Source: Comamonas testosteroni (GTDB lineage: Bacteria > Pseudomonadota > Gammaproteobacteria > Burkholderiales > Burkholderiaceae_C). Taken from it: a stretch of DNA of 64,000 nt. The first letter of the stretch is position 1. Each line of letters starts with the position of its first letter. The position numbers and the translations under genes are program-made. Of this stretch, positions 1 to 7,816 are shown piece by piece. The stretch spans positions 2,170,001 through 2,234,000 of the forward strand of contig CP044131.1 in assembly GCA_008727115.1 (NCBI GenBank), written 5' to 3'. The notes under the pieces are model-generated. The model worked only from the letters and a program-made list of their open reading frames with translations. It had not been told where the DNA came from and made no database searches.

Positions 1-245
1 GCCGCCTGCATGAACGAGGTCTTCATCTCAATAGTGACCGCACCCTGCTCGAAGTCCACACTGCGCGCAGCCACGGCCATGGTCACATCCAGCAGCGTCA
101 TGGAAGCGCCGCCGTGGGTGACGCCAAAGGAATTCAAATGCTCGGGCCGCGGTGTGTAGTGCAGCTCTGACTCGCCGCCCTCTGCCTTGATGAGGACAAA
201 ACCGAGTTCATGCACAAAGGGGATATCTGGACCGAATGACAACAC
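1..245 (-). CDS. PaaI-type hotdog thioesterase, 3' part missing
   Basis: Reading the minus strand from about 245, the protein runs S-F-G-P-D-I-P-F-V-H-E-L-G-F, then a GGESELHYTPRPEHLNSFGV stretch and THGGASMTLLDVTMA, and is still open at the window edge. The NSFGVTHGG-A-x-x-TLLD pattern is typical of the PaaI/YbgC-like acyl-CoA thioesterase hotdog fold, with the conserved HGG loop. The likely start is GTG at 245 or TTG at 242, since an AAAGG stretch lies about 9 bases upstream and no ATG fits as well. It follows the SDR gene on the same strand with a gap of about 115 bases, so the two may be cotranscribed. The acyl-CoA substrate cannot be told from sequence. Confidence 0.8.
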   Translation of the reverse strand, partial: MLSFGPDIPFVHELGFVLIKAEGGESELHYTPRPEHLNSFGVTHGGASMTLLDVTMAVAARSVDFEQGAVTIEMKTSFMQA

Positions 246-360
246 CGCAAAACCTTTCAAAAGCGTGAAGCGCCGCACTGTGCGAACGCCCAGCCGTGAA
301 TGTAAGCGCACAGCCGCCCCCATCCAGAGTAAGCGTCTGTGCCAGCATGGCTGGCCCGCC

Positions 361-1152
361 TCAGCCTCCCACCAGTGCACTCACGCCGCCATCCACCGCC
401 ATCCACTGGCCGGTGATGTGCTTGCCGGCATCGCTGGCGTACAGCAGGGTCAGGCCCTTCAAGTCTTCATCGTCACCCAGACGGCGCAGCGGCGCATGGG
501 ACTTCATTTCATCCTCGCCCAGTGTCTCGATCAGCACCGCCGCCATCTTGGTCTTGAAAAAGCCGGGGCAGATGGCATTGACGGTGATGCCGTGCTCGCC
601 CCACTCGCCCGCCAGCGCGCGCGTGAAGTTGATTACCGCGCCCTTGGAGGTGTTGTAGGCAATGGTCTTCATGCCCGTGGGGTTGCCGCCCAGACCGGCA
701 ATCGATGCCAGATTGATGATGCGACCGCTCTTGCGCTCCAGCATGGACAGGCGCGCGATCTGCTGGCTCAGCAAAAAGTAGCCGCGCACGTTCAGGTTCA
801 TCACCTTATCCCAGGCCGATGTGGGATGGTCTTCGGCCGGGGCACCCCAGCTCGCTCCTGCGTTGTTGATCAGAATATCCACATGGCCCAGGCGCTGCAC
901 GGCCTCTTTGGCCAGGCGTTCGATATCAGCTTCCTCGGCGCAGTCGGCAGCAATCCAGTCTGCCTCAATGCCAGCCGCCTTGAGTTCGGCCGCAGCTTCT
1001 TCCAGATCCTTGGCCTTGCGCGAGGTCAGCAAGACCCTGGCTCCCGCCTCCCCCAGTGCATGCGCCATCTGCAGACCCAGCCCGCGCGAGCCCCCCGTGA
1101 CCAATGCGGTCTTGCCCGAGAGATCGAAAAGTTGCTGCACCGTACGTGTCAT
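361..1152 (-). CDS. SDR family NAD(P)-dependent oxidoreductase
   Basis: Classical short-chain dehydrogenase/reductase of 263 residues. It has the N-terminal cofactor motif TGGSRGLG, the NNAG motif (ILINNAGASWG), the catalytic Ser in the region after NLASIAG, and Tyr-x-x-x-Lys in AYNTSKGA, followed by the usual N-A-I-C-P-G-F and a C-terminal VDGG. Start: ATG at 1152 is preceded by AGGAG about 8 bases upstream; an in-frame ATG two codons earlier sits too close to that site. The thioesterase gene downstream on the same strand suggests a small lipid or acyl-CoA related operon. Substrate unknown; gluconate 5-dehydrogenase-like and 3-oxoacyl reductase-like annotations would both be plausible. Confidence 0.88.
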   Translation of the reverse strand: MTRTVQQLFDLSGKTALVTGGSRGLGLQMAHALGEAGARVLLTSRKAKDLEEAAAELKAAGIEADWIAADCAEEADIERLAKEAVQRLGHVDILINNAGASWGAPAEDHPTSAWDKVMNLNVRGYFLLSQQIARLSMLERKSGRIINLASIAGLGGNPTGMKTIAYNTSKGAVINFTRALAGEWGEHGITVNAICPGFFKTKMAAVLIETLGEDEMKSHAPLRRLGDDEDLKGLTLLYASDAGKHITGQWMAVDGGVSALVGG

Positions 1153-1330
1153 TGCCATGTCTCCTGTTTTGCTATCAAGGGCCAAGCCCACCTTTGTCAC
1201 CATTTGCCAGGCGGGCATATCAAAAGTTGCGTGCCAAGCTCCATGAATTGTGGAGTGGCCTAGACAGCTGTGTTGTCACCTGCGTGTCGGCGCTGTCCCG
1301 CAAGTGGCAGTCCTGCCCACGCTCACAGTC

Positions 1331-2047
1331 TCAATGTACAAACAGCGATTGCGTTCCGCCCCAGGCCCCGCCTTCGATCTCCAGCATGCGCAGCTTGGTC
1401 AACGCTCCCTGCCCACCCGAGAAGCCACCGGGTGCCCGCCCGGCGGCCAGTACCCGGTGACAGGGAACAATGGGCGCAAATGGATTCGCCCCCAGCGCCT
1501 GACCCACGGCTCGTGCCGCACCCGGCATGCCCAAAGCTGCAGCAACTTCCCCATAAGTGCAGGTCTGACCCGGAGCCAGGCTGCGCGTGAAAGCATGGAC
1601 CCGGCGGTGAAACTCCGGCACGGCAAATTCATCCAACGCAATCTGCCTCAGATCGGGCAAAGCACCCCGCTGCTTTGGTGCGCAGCCGTCGCGCATATCA
1701 CCCAGCACTCCCGCGCGCGTCTGCTCAGCATTGGGCTGCAGCCACGCCTGCCCTGGGTTGGCATCCAGGCCAGCCAATAAGCACTGCACACCAGCCATGG
1801 CCTGCAAGGCAAAGCCCGGCACATCGGCCATCGAAGTCACCAAGCCATAAGCCGCCGGCCCGCGCTCAGGCTGCAGTGCATGGCGCTTGTGCAGGCCCTG
1901 CAAAAGGCGGTCACGCGTTTCACCCCAACCGCTCTCTGGCAATTGCACGGCACAGATGGCATCCGAACTCCAGGCCATGGCACATGCACCGATACGCGTG
2001 GCAAACAGGGCATATCCTGGAAAAGGCAGAAAGGCAACAGGGTTCAT
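1331..2047 (-). CDS. Methylated-DNA--protein-cysteine methyltransferase (Ogt/MGMT type)
   Basis: Suicide DNA-repair protein that moves an alkyl group from O6-alkylguanine to its own cysteine. The active site PCHRV is visible with Cys about 196, preceded by the helix-turn-helix region TCTYGEVAAALGMPGAARAVGQ with its arginine finger and followed by GGFSGG. The C-terminal domain (about 135-235) is normal; the N-terminal part is longer than in the shortest Ogt proteins, so the real start may be internal (an ATG at codon 24, position 1978). The gene diverges from the small gene at 2160, and their shared 112-base spacer holds LexA-type boxes, so SOS control of this repair gene is possible. Confidence 0.9.
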   Translation of the reverse strand: MNPVAFLPFPGYALFATRIGACAMAWSSDAICAVQLPESGWGETRDRLLQGLHKRHALQPERGPAAYGLVTSMADVPGFALQAMAGVQCLLAGLDANPGQAWLQPNAEQTRAGVLGDMRDGCAPKQRGALPDLRQIALDEFAVPEFHRRVHAFTRSLAPGQTCTYGEVAAALGMPGAARAVGQALGANPFAPIVPCHRVLAAGRAPGGFSGGQGALTKLRMLEIEGGAWGGTQSLFVH

Positions 2048-2102
2048 GTCGCCAGTCTACAAAGAGCGTTCATCGAAATGGCACAAAAAAATTTCAACAA
2101 CA

Positions 2103-2165
2103 CTGGATACAAAAACAGATGAATACTGTATATTTACACAGTCAAAACACTGTGGATATATGGAC
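2103..2165. promoter_or_regulatory. LexA (SOS) box, with two weaker copies in tandem
   Basis: CTGTATATTTACACAG at 2126-2141 is a full CTGT-N8-ACAG palindrome, the consensus LexA operator of proteobacteria. Two imperfect copies flank it: CTGG-N8-ACAG at 2103-2118 and CTGT-N8-GGAC at 2150-2165. Start-to-start spacing is 23 and 24 bases, so the three lie close to the same face of the helix. They sit between the alkyltransferase (minus strand) and the 103-residue gene at 2160 (plus strand); the third weak copy overlaps the latter's start codon. The central box is convincing; the flanking ones are suggestive only. Confidence 0.7.
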
Positions 2166-2471
2166 ATGCAAGAAGCCCATTTCACCGTCTCTCTTTGCGA
2201 CTACCCCGAACTGCCCGAAGACAAGCGCCAGCAGGCCGAGGCACGCTATGCCCGCGTGCTGACACGCCAGCTCGGTGGGGAGGAGGAAGTCGGCCAAGCC
2301 CTTTCGCTGGTACAAGGCCTGGAAGACACGCCGCCCGAAGAAATCACTGAAGAAGCCAAGCTCACCTTTCAGCGCTGGATGAAGGCCGCACGCGCAGCCG
2401 CCGAAGCCGGCCTGCAAGGCATTGGCGGCACGGAAAGCTGCTTTTTTGATGTGCGGCGTATTTATCACTGA
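2160..2471 (+). CDS. Small hypothetical protein under probable SOS control
   Basis: Codes for 103 residues (101 if the second ATG at 2166 is used), acidic and helix-rich, with no membrane segment or known motif that I can name. The sequence begins M-D-M-Q-E-A-H-F-T-V and ends F-F-D-V-R-R-I-Y-H. The gene starts 18 bases after a consensus LexA box, which makes it a candidate DNA-damage-inducible gene. The reading frame continues upstream to 1887, but that part overlaps the alkyltransferase in antisense and has no coding character, so I place the start at 2160. No function is proposed. Confidence 0.6.
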   Translation: MDMQEAHFTVSLCDYPELPEDKRQQAEARYARVLTRQLGGEEEVGQALSLVQGLEDTPPEEITEEAKLTFQRWMKAARAAAEAGLQGIGGTESCFFDVRRIYH

Positions 2472-2510
2472 GTGATCCAGCCGGCGCAAGCGGCAAAAAA
2501 TGGCGAAAAG

Positions 2511-2539
2511 CATGGGGCCAATGTCGCATTGGCCCCATG
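2511..2539. other. Perfect 13-bp hairpin covering an alternative start codon
   Basis: CATGGGGCCAATG (2511-2523) and its exact reverse complement (2527-2539) flank a 3-base loop. No T-run follows on either side, so it is not a classical intrinsic terminator. It includes the ATG at 2537 that gives the longest reading frame of the next gene, so in mRNA that start would be buried in a very stable stem. It could separate the small SOS gene from the methyltransferase or bind a protein. Confidence 0.6.
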
Positions 2540-3553
2540 GAGCAGCGCAGCAATGCCTACACTTGCGGCTTGTTTGATCGCGTGATTGTTTCTCCCATGC
2601 AAGCCTTGCTAGCCGCCATTGCCCAAATGCCCTACTGCACCGATGCCCAGCGCATTTTTCACGGGCGAGGAGGACGCTATCCGGGCTGCGAGCAGATCTC
2701 TTTAGACGCCTTCCCCCCCGCCATCGTGCTGACCAGCTTTGCCCCCATGGACGAAGCGCAGCTCGCTCAGATCGGGCAGGCACTGGAGCAACGCTGGCAA
2801 CAGATTGCCCCGGCGGGACAGCCTCTGACCTGGGCCTTTCAGAGCCGTGAGGCCGGCGGCAAGGTGGAGACCCGCATCATGGCCGGAGAGCTGCCCGAGC
2901 CCCATGTGGTGGTCGAAAACGGTGCGCGCTATCTCATCCATATCGCTCGCGGACAAAATCACGGCCTGTTCCTCGACATGGCCGCCGGGCGCGACTGGGT
3001 GCGCCAGCAGGTGCAGGCCCATGAGAGAGCCGATCACATGAGGGTTCTCAATCTCTTTGCCTACACCTGCGCCTTCTCCGTCGTCGCCAAGCTCGCCGGG
3101 GCCGGTCAGGTGTTCAACATGGATATGAGCAAGGGGGCCCTGGCCACGGGCCAGCACAACCACCAGCTCAACGGCGTCAAGGCCGGGGCCAGCTTTGCCG
3201 CCCATGACATCTTCAGCAGCTGGGGCAAGATCAACCGCAGCGGCCCCTATGACCTGATCATCGTGGACCCACCCAGCTACCAAAAAGGCAGCTTCATCGC
3301 CACCAAGGACTACGCGCGCCTGATGCGCCGTCTGCCAGACCTGCTGGTGCCGGGCGGCCAGGTGCTGCTGTGCCTGAACGCTCCCGAGCTGGGGACTGCC
3401 TTTTTGCGCGAGCAAATGGCTGAAATTGCGCCTGAGCTGCAGTTTGTCCAGCGTCTGGCCAACCCGCCCGTGTTTGCCGATGTGGATGAGGAGCGCAGCC
3501 TCAAGGTACTGGTCTATCGTGCACCGACGCTGGACTGCGTCACTGCCGCATGA
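2537..3553 (+). CDS. Class I SAM-dependent methyltransferase (RlmI/RlmK-like, COG1092 type)
   Basis: The C-terminal two thirds is a Rossmann-type RNA methyltransferase: N-L-F-A-Y-T-C-A-F-S (SAM motif I), N-M-D-M-S-K-G-A-L (acidic motif II), and D-L-I-I-V-D-P-P-S-Y (motif IV, as in 23S rRNA cytosine/guanine methyltransferases). The N-terminal part resembles the substrate-binding region of this family but lacks an obvious PUA domain. The longest frame starts at 2537, inside a hairpin; ATG at 2599 (M-Q-A-L-L-A-A-I-A-Q) is a more credible start, although neither has a good ribosome-binding site. Target base is unknown; rRNA is the best guess. Confidence 0.82.
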   Translation: MEQRSNAYTCGLFDRVIVSPMQALLAAIAQMPYCTDAQRIFHGRGGRYPGCEQISLDAFPPAIVLTSFAPMDEAQLAQIGQALEQRWQQIAPAGQPLTWAFQSREAGGKVETRIMAGELPEPHVVVENGARYLIHIARGQNHGLFLDMAAGRDWVRQQVQAHERADHMRVLNLFAYTCAFSVVAKLAGAGQVFNMDMSKGALATGQHNHQLNGVKAGASFAAHDIFSSWGKINRSGPYDLIIVDPPSYQKGSFIATKDYARLMRRLPDLLVPGGQVLLCLNAPELGTAFLREQMAEIAPELQFVQRLANPPVFADVDEERSLKVLVYRAPTLDCVTAA

Positions 3554-3949
3554 ACACAGACACCTGACTCAGCGTGATGGAGTCCGCTCTAGCGCTCACC
3601 TGCTGCAGCGCTTTGCACGGCTGCACACAGTCACTCAAACGCTGGGCCTGAACTCCATACTGCACTGCAGACGAGTGGCGCAGTTGCAAGCACGTCTGAT
3701 CGTCTGACCATGCCCGGCATCAACAGCGGCTGTACAGGCGCTGGATGCCCCTTGCAAGTCTTGCAGGCTCAGGCCATGCCTCAGCGCCTGCCTCGGTTAC
3801 AGACCCCAGTGCAATAAAGCTTTGCGCTGGATGCGGCCACAAAGACTGGCGCAAGGGTGTACCCTGAGACAGTTCCAGCGCTAAAAATCAGCTTTTTAGG
3901 TCTCAATCCCTTATCAGTAAAGCGCTGGCAGCTATAAATTTTCATAGTC
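3554..3949. other. Intergenic region with no gene, carrying a dispersed repeat
   Basis: Between the methyltransferase and the deaminase I see no credible reading frame in either direction; the short frames lack start signals and homology. The last 60 bases hold a copy of the AGCGCT..CAGCTAT intergenic repeat (see 3888-3945), which probably also contains or abuts the deaminase promoter. Confidence 0.6.
3888..3945 (+). repeat. Dispersed intergenic repeat, copy 1 (AGCGCTnnCAGCTAT family)
   Basis: The core AAAGCGCTGGCAGCTATAAA lies at 3919-3938, preceded by a loosely conserved AT-rich arm. Two further copies of the same roughly 60-bp layout occur at 51326-51388 and 62580-62640, all between genes. 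The core recurs in intergenic DNA of Comamonadaceae as far as I recall, but its function is unknown. Confidence 0.55.
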
Positions 3950-4423
3950 ATGCAAGATACCTCCAGCATTCACAAGCAATTGATGCGCCAGGCGATTGAC
4001 CTGGCTCACGCTAACCGCCAGCAAGGCGGCCGCCCGTTCGGGGCCGTACTTGCCCGGGACGGCGAAGTGATTGCAACTGGCGTGAACACCATGCTTACCA
4101 CCCATGACCCCAGCGCCCATGCCGAGATGCAGGCCATACGCGCAGGTACGCAAAAGCGTGCCAACTCCAGCCTGGCAGGGCTGAGCATCTATGCCAGTGG
4201 CCACCCTTGCCCCATGTGCCTGGCAGCTCTGGTCATGAATGGGGCCGAACAGGTGTTCTTCGCCTTCGATAACCAGGATGCCGCTCCCTACGGCCTGTCC
4301 AGTGAAGGGGCATATCAGCGGCTTCGCCTATCGCTGATACCGGCTCCACTGCCCATTACCCGCATTGATACGGGCATCAGCGCCAGCCAGCTCTATGGCG
4401 ATGAGGCCTGGCCCACAGTCTGA
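3950..4423 (+). CDS. Nucleoside/guanine deaminase, cytidine deaminase-like zinc enzyme
   Basis: Zinc hydrolase of 157 residues that deaminates a nucleobase or nucleoside. The zinc site is complete: His57-Ala-Glu59 (catalytic glutamate) and Pro-Cys87-Pro-Met-Cys90. The spacing and the RPFGAVLARDGEVIA segment match the guanine deaminase / general nucleoside deaminase branch rather than TadA, whose RNA-binding surface residues are not evident. The gene stands alone, upstream of an exporter on the same strand with a gap of about 100 bases. Exact substrate uncertain; guanine or cytosine derivatives are possible. Confidence 0.85.
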   Translation: MQDTSSIHKQLMRQAIDLAHANRQQGGRPFGAVLARDGEVIATGVNTMLTTHDPSAHAEMQAIRAGTQKRANSSLAGLSIYASGHPCPMCLAALVMNGAEQVFFAFDNQDAAPYGLSSEGAYQRLRLSLIPAPLPITRIDTGISASQLYGDEAWPTV

Positions 4424-4525
4424 GGCTGCTCTTTTCTTTCGACCGCCCCTTACTCCAGCCCACACGCGCCGGGTGGCGAGCCAGTGCGCTGTATCGGCCC
4501 GCCTCCTGGGCAGTCTCCAAGCTTC

Positions 4526-5758
4526 ATGACGACTCCATCCTCTACAACACCCCGCGTCTCGCCGCTGCTGTGGCTGGCAGCGGTGGTACTGATCACGCTC
4601 AACCTGCGTCCGTTTCTGACGGCACCAGGGCCACTGGCCCCCACCATTCAGCAGGCCACGGGCATGGACTTGCGCAGCTTTTCCTGGCTGACCTTGCTGC
4701 CCATGGCCATCATGGGAGTCGGCGGCTGGCTGGCACCCGCAGCCTTGCAGCGCTGGGGTGCACGCGCCTCCATCTGCGGTGCCTTGCTGCTCATCGCACT
4801 GGGCAGCGCCCTGCGCCTGACACCTGCAGGCACAGCAACAGGCAGCCTGCTGATCGCCACAGCCGGGCTGTGCGGTGCAGGTGTGGCACTGGCGCAAAGC
4901 ATCATGCCGGGCCTGATCAAGCGGCATTCACCTCATAACGTGGCCCCCATGATGGGGCTGTACTCAGCAGCGCTCATGGGCGGCGGAGCCCTCAGCGCGC
5001 AGCTTTCTCCGCTGTTCACGCAATGGGGTCTGAGCTGGCAGGTCTCACTGGCTTTGTGGGCGCTGCCGACTTTGCTGGCTCTGCCCCTAGCATGGCATGC
5101 GCTGACCTTGATGCGAGCGCCCGTGGTGCCAGCCGCCAGCCGCTCCTTTGCTGCAGCCCCTAGTGATACCGGCTGGTTGCTGCGCCGCCGCCGTACCTGG
5201 CTGCTGCTGATCAGTTTTGGCCTGATGAATGGCGGCTACGCCTCGACTGTTGCCTGGCTCGCCCCCTTTTATCAAACCCATGGGTGGTCTGCTACGCAAA
5301 GCGGCTCCCTGCTGGCCATCCTCTCCATTGCCCAAGCCGTGTCGGCCTTGGGTCTGCCAGCCTTGGCGCGGCGCAGCACGGACCGCCGCCCCTGGGTCAT
5401 GCTGGCCTTGCTTTTGCAAGTCATCGGCTTTGGTGGACTGGCACTCTGGCCTGATGCCATGCCCACCAGCAACGCCATCGTGCTGGGCCTGGGCCTGGGC
5501 GGATGCTTTTCGCTTTACATGCTGGTCGCTCTGGATCATCTGCCCACCCCCACCCAGGCCGGAGCGCTGAACTCGCTGATGCAAGGCGGCGGCTTTATCC
5601 TCGCTGCAGTCGCCCCGCTGGTCATGGCACAGCTGCACCAGGTCACTGGCAACTGGTCGGCCAGCTGGCTCTATCAGGCAGGCATTGCCTCATTGGTATG
5701 CGTGCTGGTGACGCGCTTCAACCCCAAGGGATACGCCCAGGCCATGCGTCAGCCTTGA
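4526..5758 (+). CDS. MFS transporter, CynX/NimT family
   Basis: Inner-membrane carrier of about 410 residues with 12 hydrophobic segments. The opening L-R-P-F-L-T-A-P-G-P-L after the first helix is characteristic of the cyanate / 2-nitroimidazole (CynX/NimT, YeaN) family. A longer frame begins at 4484, but ATG at 4526 (M-T-T-P-S-S-T-T-P-R) gives the normal N-terminus directly before the first transmembrane helix. No cyanase or nitroreductase gene is adjacent, so the substrate is open. A GCCTCTGG-caag-CCAGAGGC-like hairpin at 5766-5786 follows the stop but has no T-run. Confidence 0.85.
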   Translation: MTTPSSTTPRVSPLLWLAAVVLITLNLRPFLTAPGPLAPTIQQATGMDLRSFSWLTLLPMAIMGVGGWLAPAALQRWGARASICGALLLIALGSALRLTPAGTATGSLLIATAGLCGAGVALAQSIMPGLIKRHSPHNVAPMMGLYSAALMGGGALSAQLSPLFTQWGLSWQVSLALWALPTLLALPLAWHALTLMRAPVVPAASRSFAAAPSDTGWLLRRRRTWLLLISFGLMNGGYASTVAWLAPFYQTHGWSATQSGSLLAILSIAQAVSALGLPALARRSTDRRPWVMLALLLQVIGFGGLALWPDAMPTSNAIVLGLGLGGCFSLYMLVALDHLPTPTQAGALNSLMQGGGFILAAVAPLVMAQLHQVTGNWSASWLYQAGIASLVCVLVTRFNPKGYAQAMRQP

Positions 5759-5965
5759 TGCACAAGCCTCTGGCAAGCCCAGAGGCAGTGCCACAGGGCT
5801 GCGAAAAGCCCTTTAAAGCCCTTTTCAGGGGCTCTTGCGCACCAGCAGCAGACAAAAGTGCGCCACAGATCTGCCTATCTCCAGCTCCGCTTCAACGCAA
5901 GCCAAGGAGCTCAGCCTGCGCAACCCGGCAGGCCGAACCCGGTATCCATGCCCTTGCTTTCAGCA

Positions 5966-6446
5966 ATGACGCAGCCAGGCAACTTTGACGAGCTGCATGG
6001 CAAGCTGTTCCAGCAATTTGCCAATTCGAGCGCCTACAAGCAGCGCTTTGCCAAGCCCCCAGTCATCTGCATCAGCGCCTCCAGCAGCAAGACGTATCAG
6101 CAGACTGGCAACCAGCACCCTGTGCTCGGCGTGGAATATCAGCAAAACGAGCTCTCCTCCACCGACCACTACTTCGCCAAGATGGGAATGGAAGGTGCGC
6201 TTTTTCATGCCACCCAATAGCGTTGCGCCTGTCGCCTTCTACTTCCACGGCGACTTGCTCAACGACTACACCAATCTGGAGCTGATTGGCACGATCAGCT
6301 CCATGGAGACCTTTCAGAAGATTTACCGCCCCGAGATTTACAACGCCAATTCAGTCGCTGGCCAGCACTATCAGCCAAGCCTGAAGAATCAGAATTACTC
6401 GCTGACGCAGATCGTCTATGACCGGGAAGAACGCAGCCAGCTGTGA
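5966..6446 (+). pseudogene. DUF1852 family protein remnant (5' deleted, frameshifted)
   Basis: Two overlapping frames together encode the middle of a DUF1852 protein, the family normally found beside a short core-type methionine synthase. Frame 1 holds N-F-D-E-L-H-G-K-L-F and P-V-L-G-V-E-Y-Q-Q-N-E; at about 6189 one extra G (GAATGGAAGG) shifts the frame, and the sequence continues in the next frame as K-V-R-F-F-M-P-P-N-S-V-A-P and S-L-T-Q-I-V-Y-D-R-E-E-R-S. About 130 N-terminal residues and roughly 35 C-terminal residues expected for the family are missing. Upstream bases from 5759 show nothing recognisable apart from the hairpin after the exporter gene. A dead gene. Confidence 0.78.
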
Positions 6447-6661
6447 TGGTTGGCGTCATCGACGTGGCCAGTGATGTGGTCGAGACCGCCGAGGAAGTGG
6501 CCGACACCATTGAGCGAGCACTGGAGTTCGTGCCCAAGGAAAGACTGTTTCCGTACACCAACTGCGGTCTGGCTCCCATGGCGCGCAATGATGCCTGGGC
6601 CAAATTGAGGGCACTCGCAGAAGGCACCAAGCTCGCCAAGGAACGCTTGGCCAAGGCCTGA
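6446..6661 (+). pseudogene. Core-type methionine synthase (MetE-like), C-terminal 71 residues only
   Basis: The reading frame M-V-G-V-I-D-V-A-S-D followed by E-R-L-F-P-Y-T-N-C-G-L-A-P-M is the end of the short MetE-like methyltransferase family, including the zinc-ligand Cys in T-N-C-G-L. Everything N-terminal to it (about 270 residues) is gone, and it is joined directly to the truncated DUF1852 remnant. Both belong to one ancestral two-gene unit, so a single internal deletion plus a point insertion explains the present state. Confidence 0.8.
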
Positions 6662-6838
6662 CATCGCTCCCTGCATACTGGCCGCGCCATGGCATGACGA
6701 AATGAAGCAGTCATGGCCAGGGTTGCCCAAGCAAAACTGAATAAGAGAGGCCAAGTGCCTCTCTCATGGCTTGTCCATGGTCAAAGCAGAAGCGGCCTGG
6801 AGAAACTCTCCAGGCCGCTGACTGTATGGGAATAAATC

Positions 6839-6913
6839 TGGTGGGTGATACATGGATCGAACATGTGACCCCTGCCGTGTGAAGGCAGTGCTCTACCGCT
6901 GAGCTAATCACCC
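6839..6913 (-). tRNA. tRNA-Val (CAC)
   Basis: The reverse complement folds as a full cloverleaf: acceptor GGGTGAT/ATCACCC, D-arm with AGCTCAGCGGTAGAGC, anticodon stem CTGCC/GGCAG with loop TTCACAC (anticodon CAC), T-loop TTCGATC, and encoded CCA at 6839-6841. Confidence 0.95.
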
Positions 6914-6929
6914 GATGGGGCTGATTGTA

Positions 6930-7661
6930 TCAAGGATTGGCGCTCTCATTTTCAAAGCTTCGCCAGACGGTTTTACCACCGCTGGATTTGTCCATCTGCG
7001 TCAGCACATCACCATGGGCTTGCTGCTCTTGCTCGTTGGCACGCAGCACCGGCAGCTTGAAGCTGCTCAGATCGATCGCAGGAATCACCAGCGATCCCGC
7101 CGTCGGTGCGTCGCCAGACTCCTCGCTCATGAGCAAGGCGTCTTGCCCGCGCGTGAGATTGATGTAAACGTCCGCCAGCAACTCTGCGTCCAGCAAAGCT
7201 CCGTGCAGCGTACGGCTGGTGTTGTCCACACCCAGGCGATCGCACAGCGAGTCCAGCGAGTTGCGCTTGCCGGGGTACATCTCCTTGGCCATGACCAAGG
7301 TATCAATCACCCCGCCAATGCATTGCTTCAGTGGCGGTCGCTTGGCCAGCTTGAGCTCATTGTTCAAAAAGCCCAGGTCAAACGGCGCGTTGTGAATGAT
7401 GAGCTCTGCGCCTTGCAGATACTCCCAGATCTCATCGATCTTTTGCTCAAACCGCGGCTTGTCCTTCAGAAACTCCGTGGTGATGCCGTGCACACGCAGC
7501 GCATCAGGGTGGCTATCGCGGCCGGCATTGAAATACAGATGCAGATTGTTGCCAGTGAGCTTGCGGTTGACCAGCTCCACACAACCCAGCTCGATCAGCC
7601 TGTCGCCATCAATGGCCGACAGACCCGTCGTTTCCGTATCCAGAACAATTTGGCGCGACAT
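6930..7661 (-). CDS. dnaQ: DNA polymerase III epsilon subunit (3'-5' proofreading exonuclease)
   Basis: DEDDh exonuclease of 243 residues. Exo I is LDTETTG (Asp8, Glu10), Exo II is NAPFD (Asp95), and Exo III-epsilon is His153-x4-Asp158 (HGALLDAELLADVY), giving all four metal-binding acids and the catalytic histidine. The C-terminal 70 residues are the flexible segment that binds the alpha subunit. It lies downstream of the isc operon on the same strand, after a repeat element, and is followed by tRNA-Val on the same strand. The start ATG at 7661 gives the usual M-S-R-Q-I-V-L-D-T-E-T-T-G N-terminus. Confidence 0.96.
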   Translation of the reverse strand: MSRQIVLDTETTGLSAIDGDRLIELGCVELVNRKLTGNNLHLYFNAGRDSHPDALRVHGITTEFLKDKPRFEQKIDEIWEYLQGAELIIHNAPFDLGFLNNELKLAKRPPLKQCIGGVIDTLVMAKEMYPGKRNSLDSLCDRLGVDNTSRTLHGALLDAELLADVYINLTRGQDALLMSEESGDAPTAGSLVIPAIDLSSFKLPVLRANEQEQQAHGDVLTQMDKSSGGKTVWRSFENESANP

Positions 7662-7716
7662 TCAATTTCTCTCCGTTAAGGCAACAACACGCCAAAACTG
7701 ACACAACTCAACTCAG

Positions 7717-7816
7717 GACACCGAGCAAGAGCCGCCTCTCGGCTAAGGTGTTGTCCCCTTTCCTTAGCGCGCAGCGCGTAGAGAAAGGGGGAAGGCGCGT
7801 AGCGCCTCAGGGGGGC
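7717..7816 (-). repeat. GC-rich dispersed repeat, copy 1, abutting the fdx stop codon
   Basis: The block ACCGAGCAAGAGCCGCC ... GTCCCC ... GAGAAAGGGGGAAGGCGC ... GCGCCTCAGGGGG is made of several short inverted repeats. Related blocks lie at 10719-10805 and 53813-53900. In each case the GGGG end touches the stop codon of a minus-strand gene, so the element forms the start of that gene's 3' untranslated region. Here it sits between fdx and dnaQ. Confidence 0.7.

Noticed and set aside
187-1263. 358-codon plus-strand frame over the SDR gene
   Set aside because: Antisense to a gene with complete SDR motifs; no ribosome-binding site.
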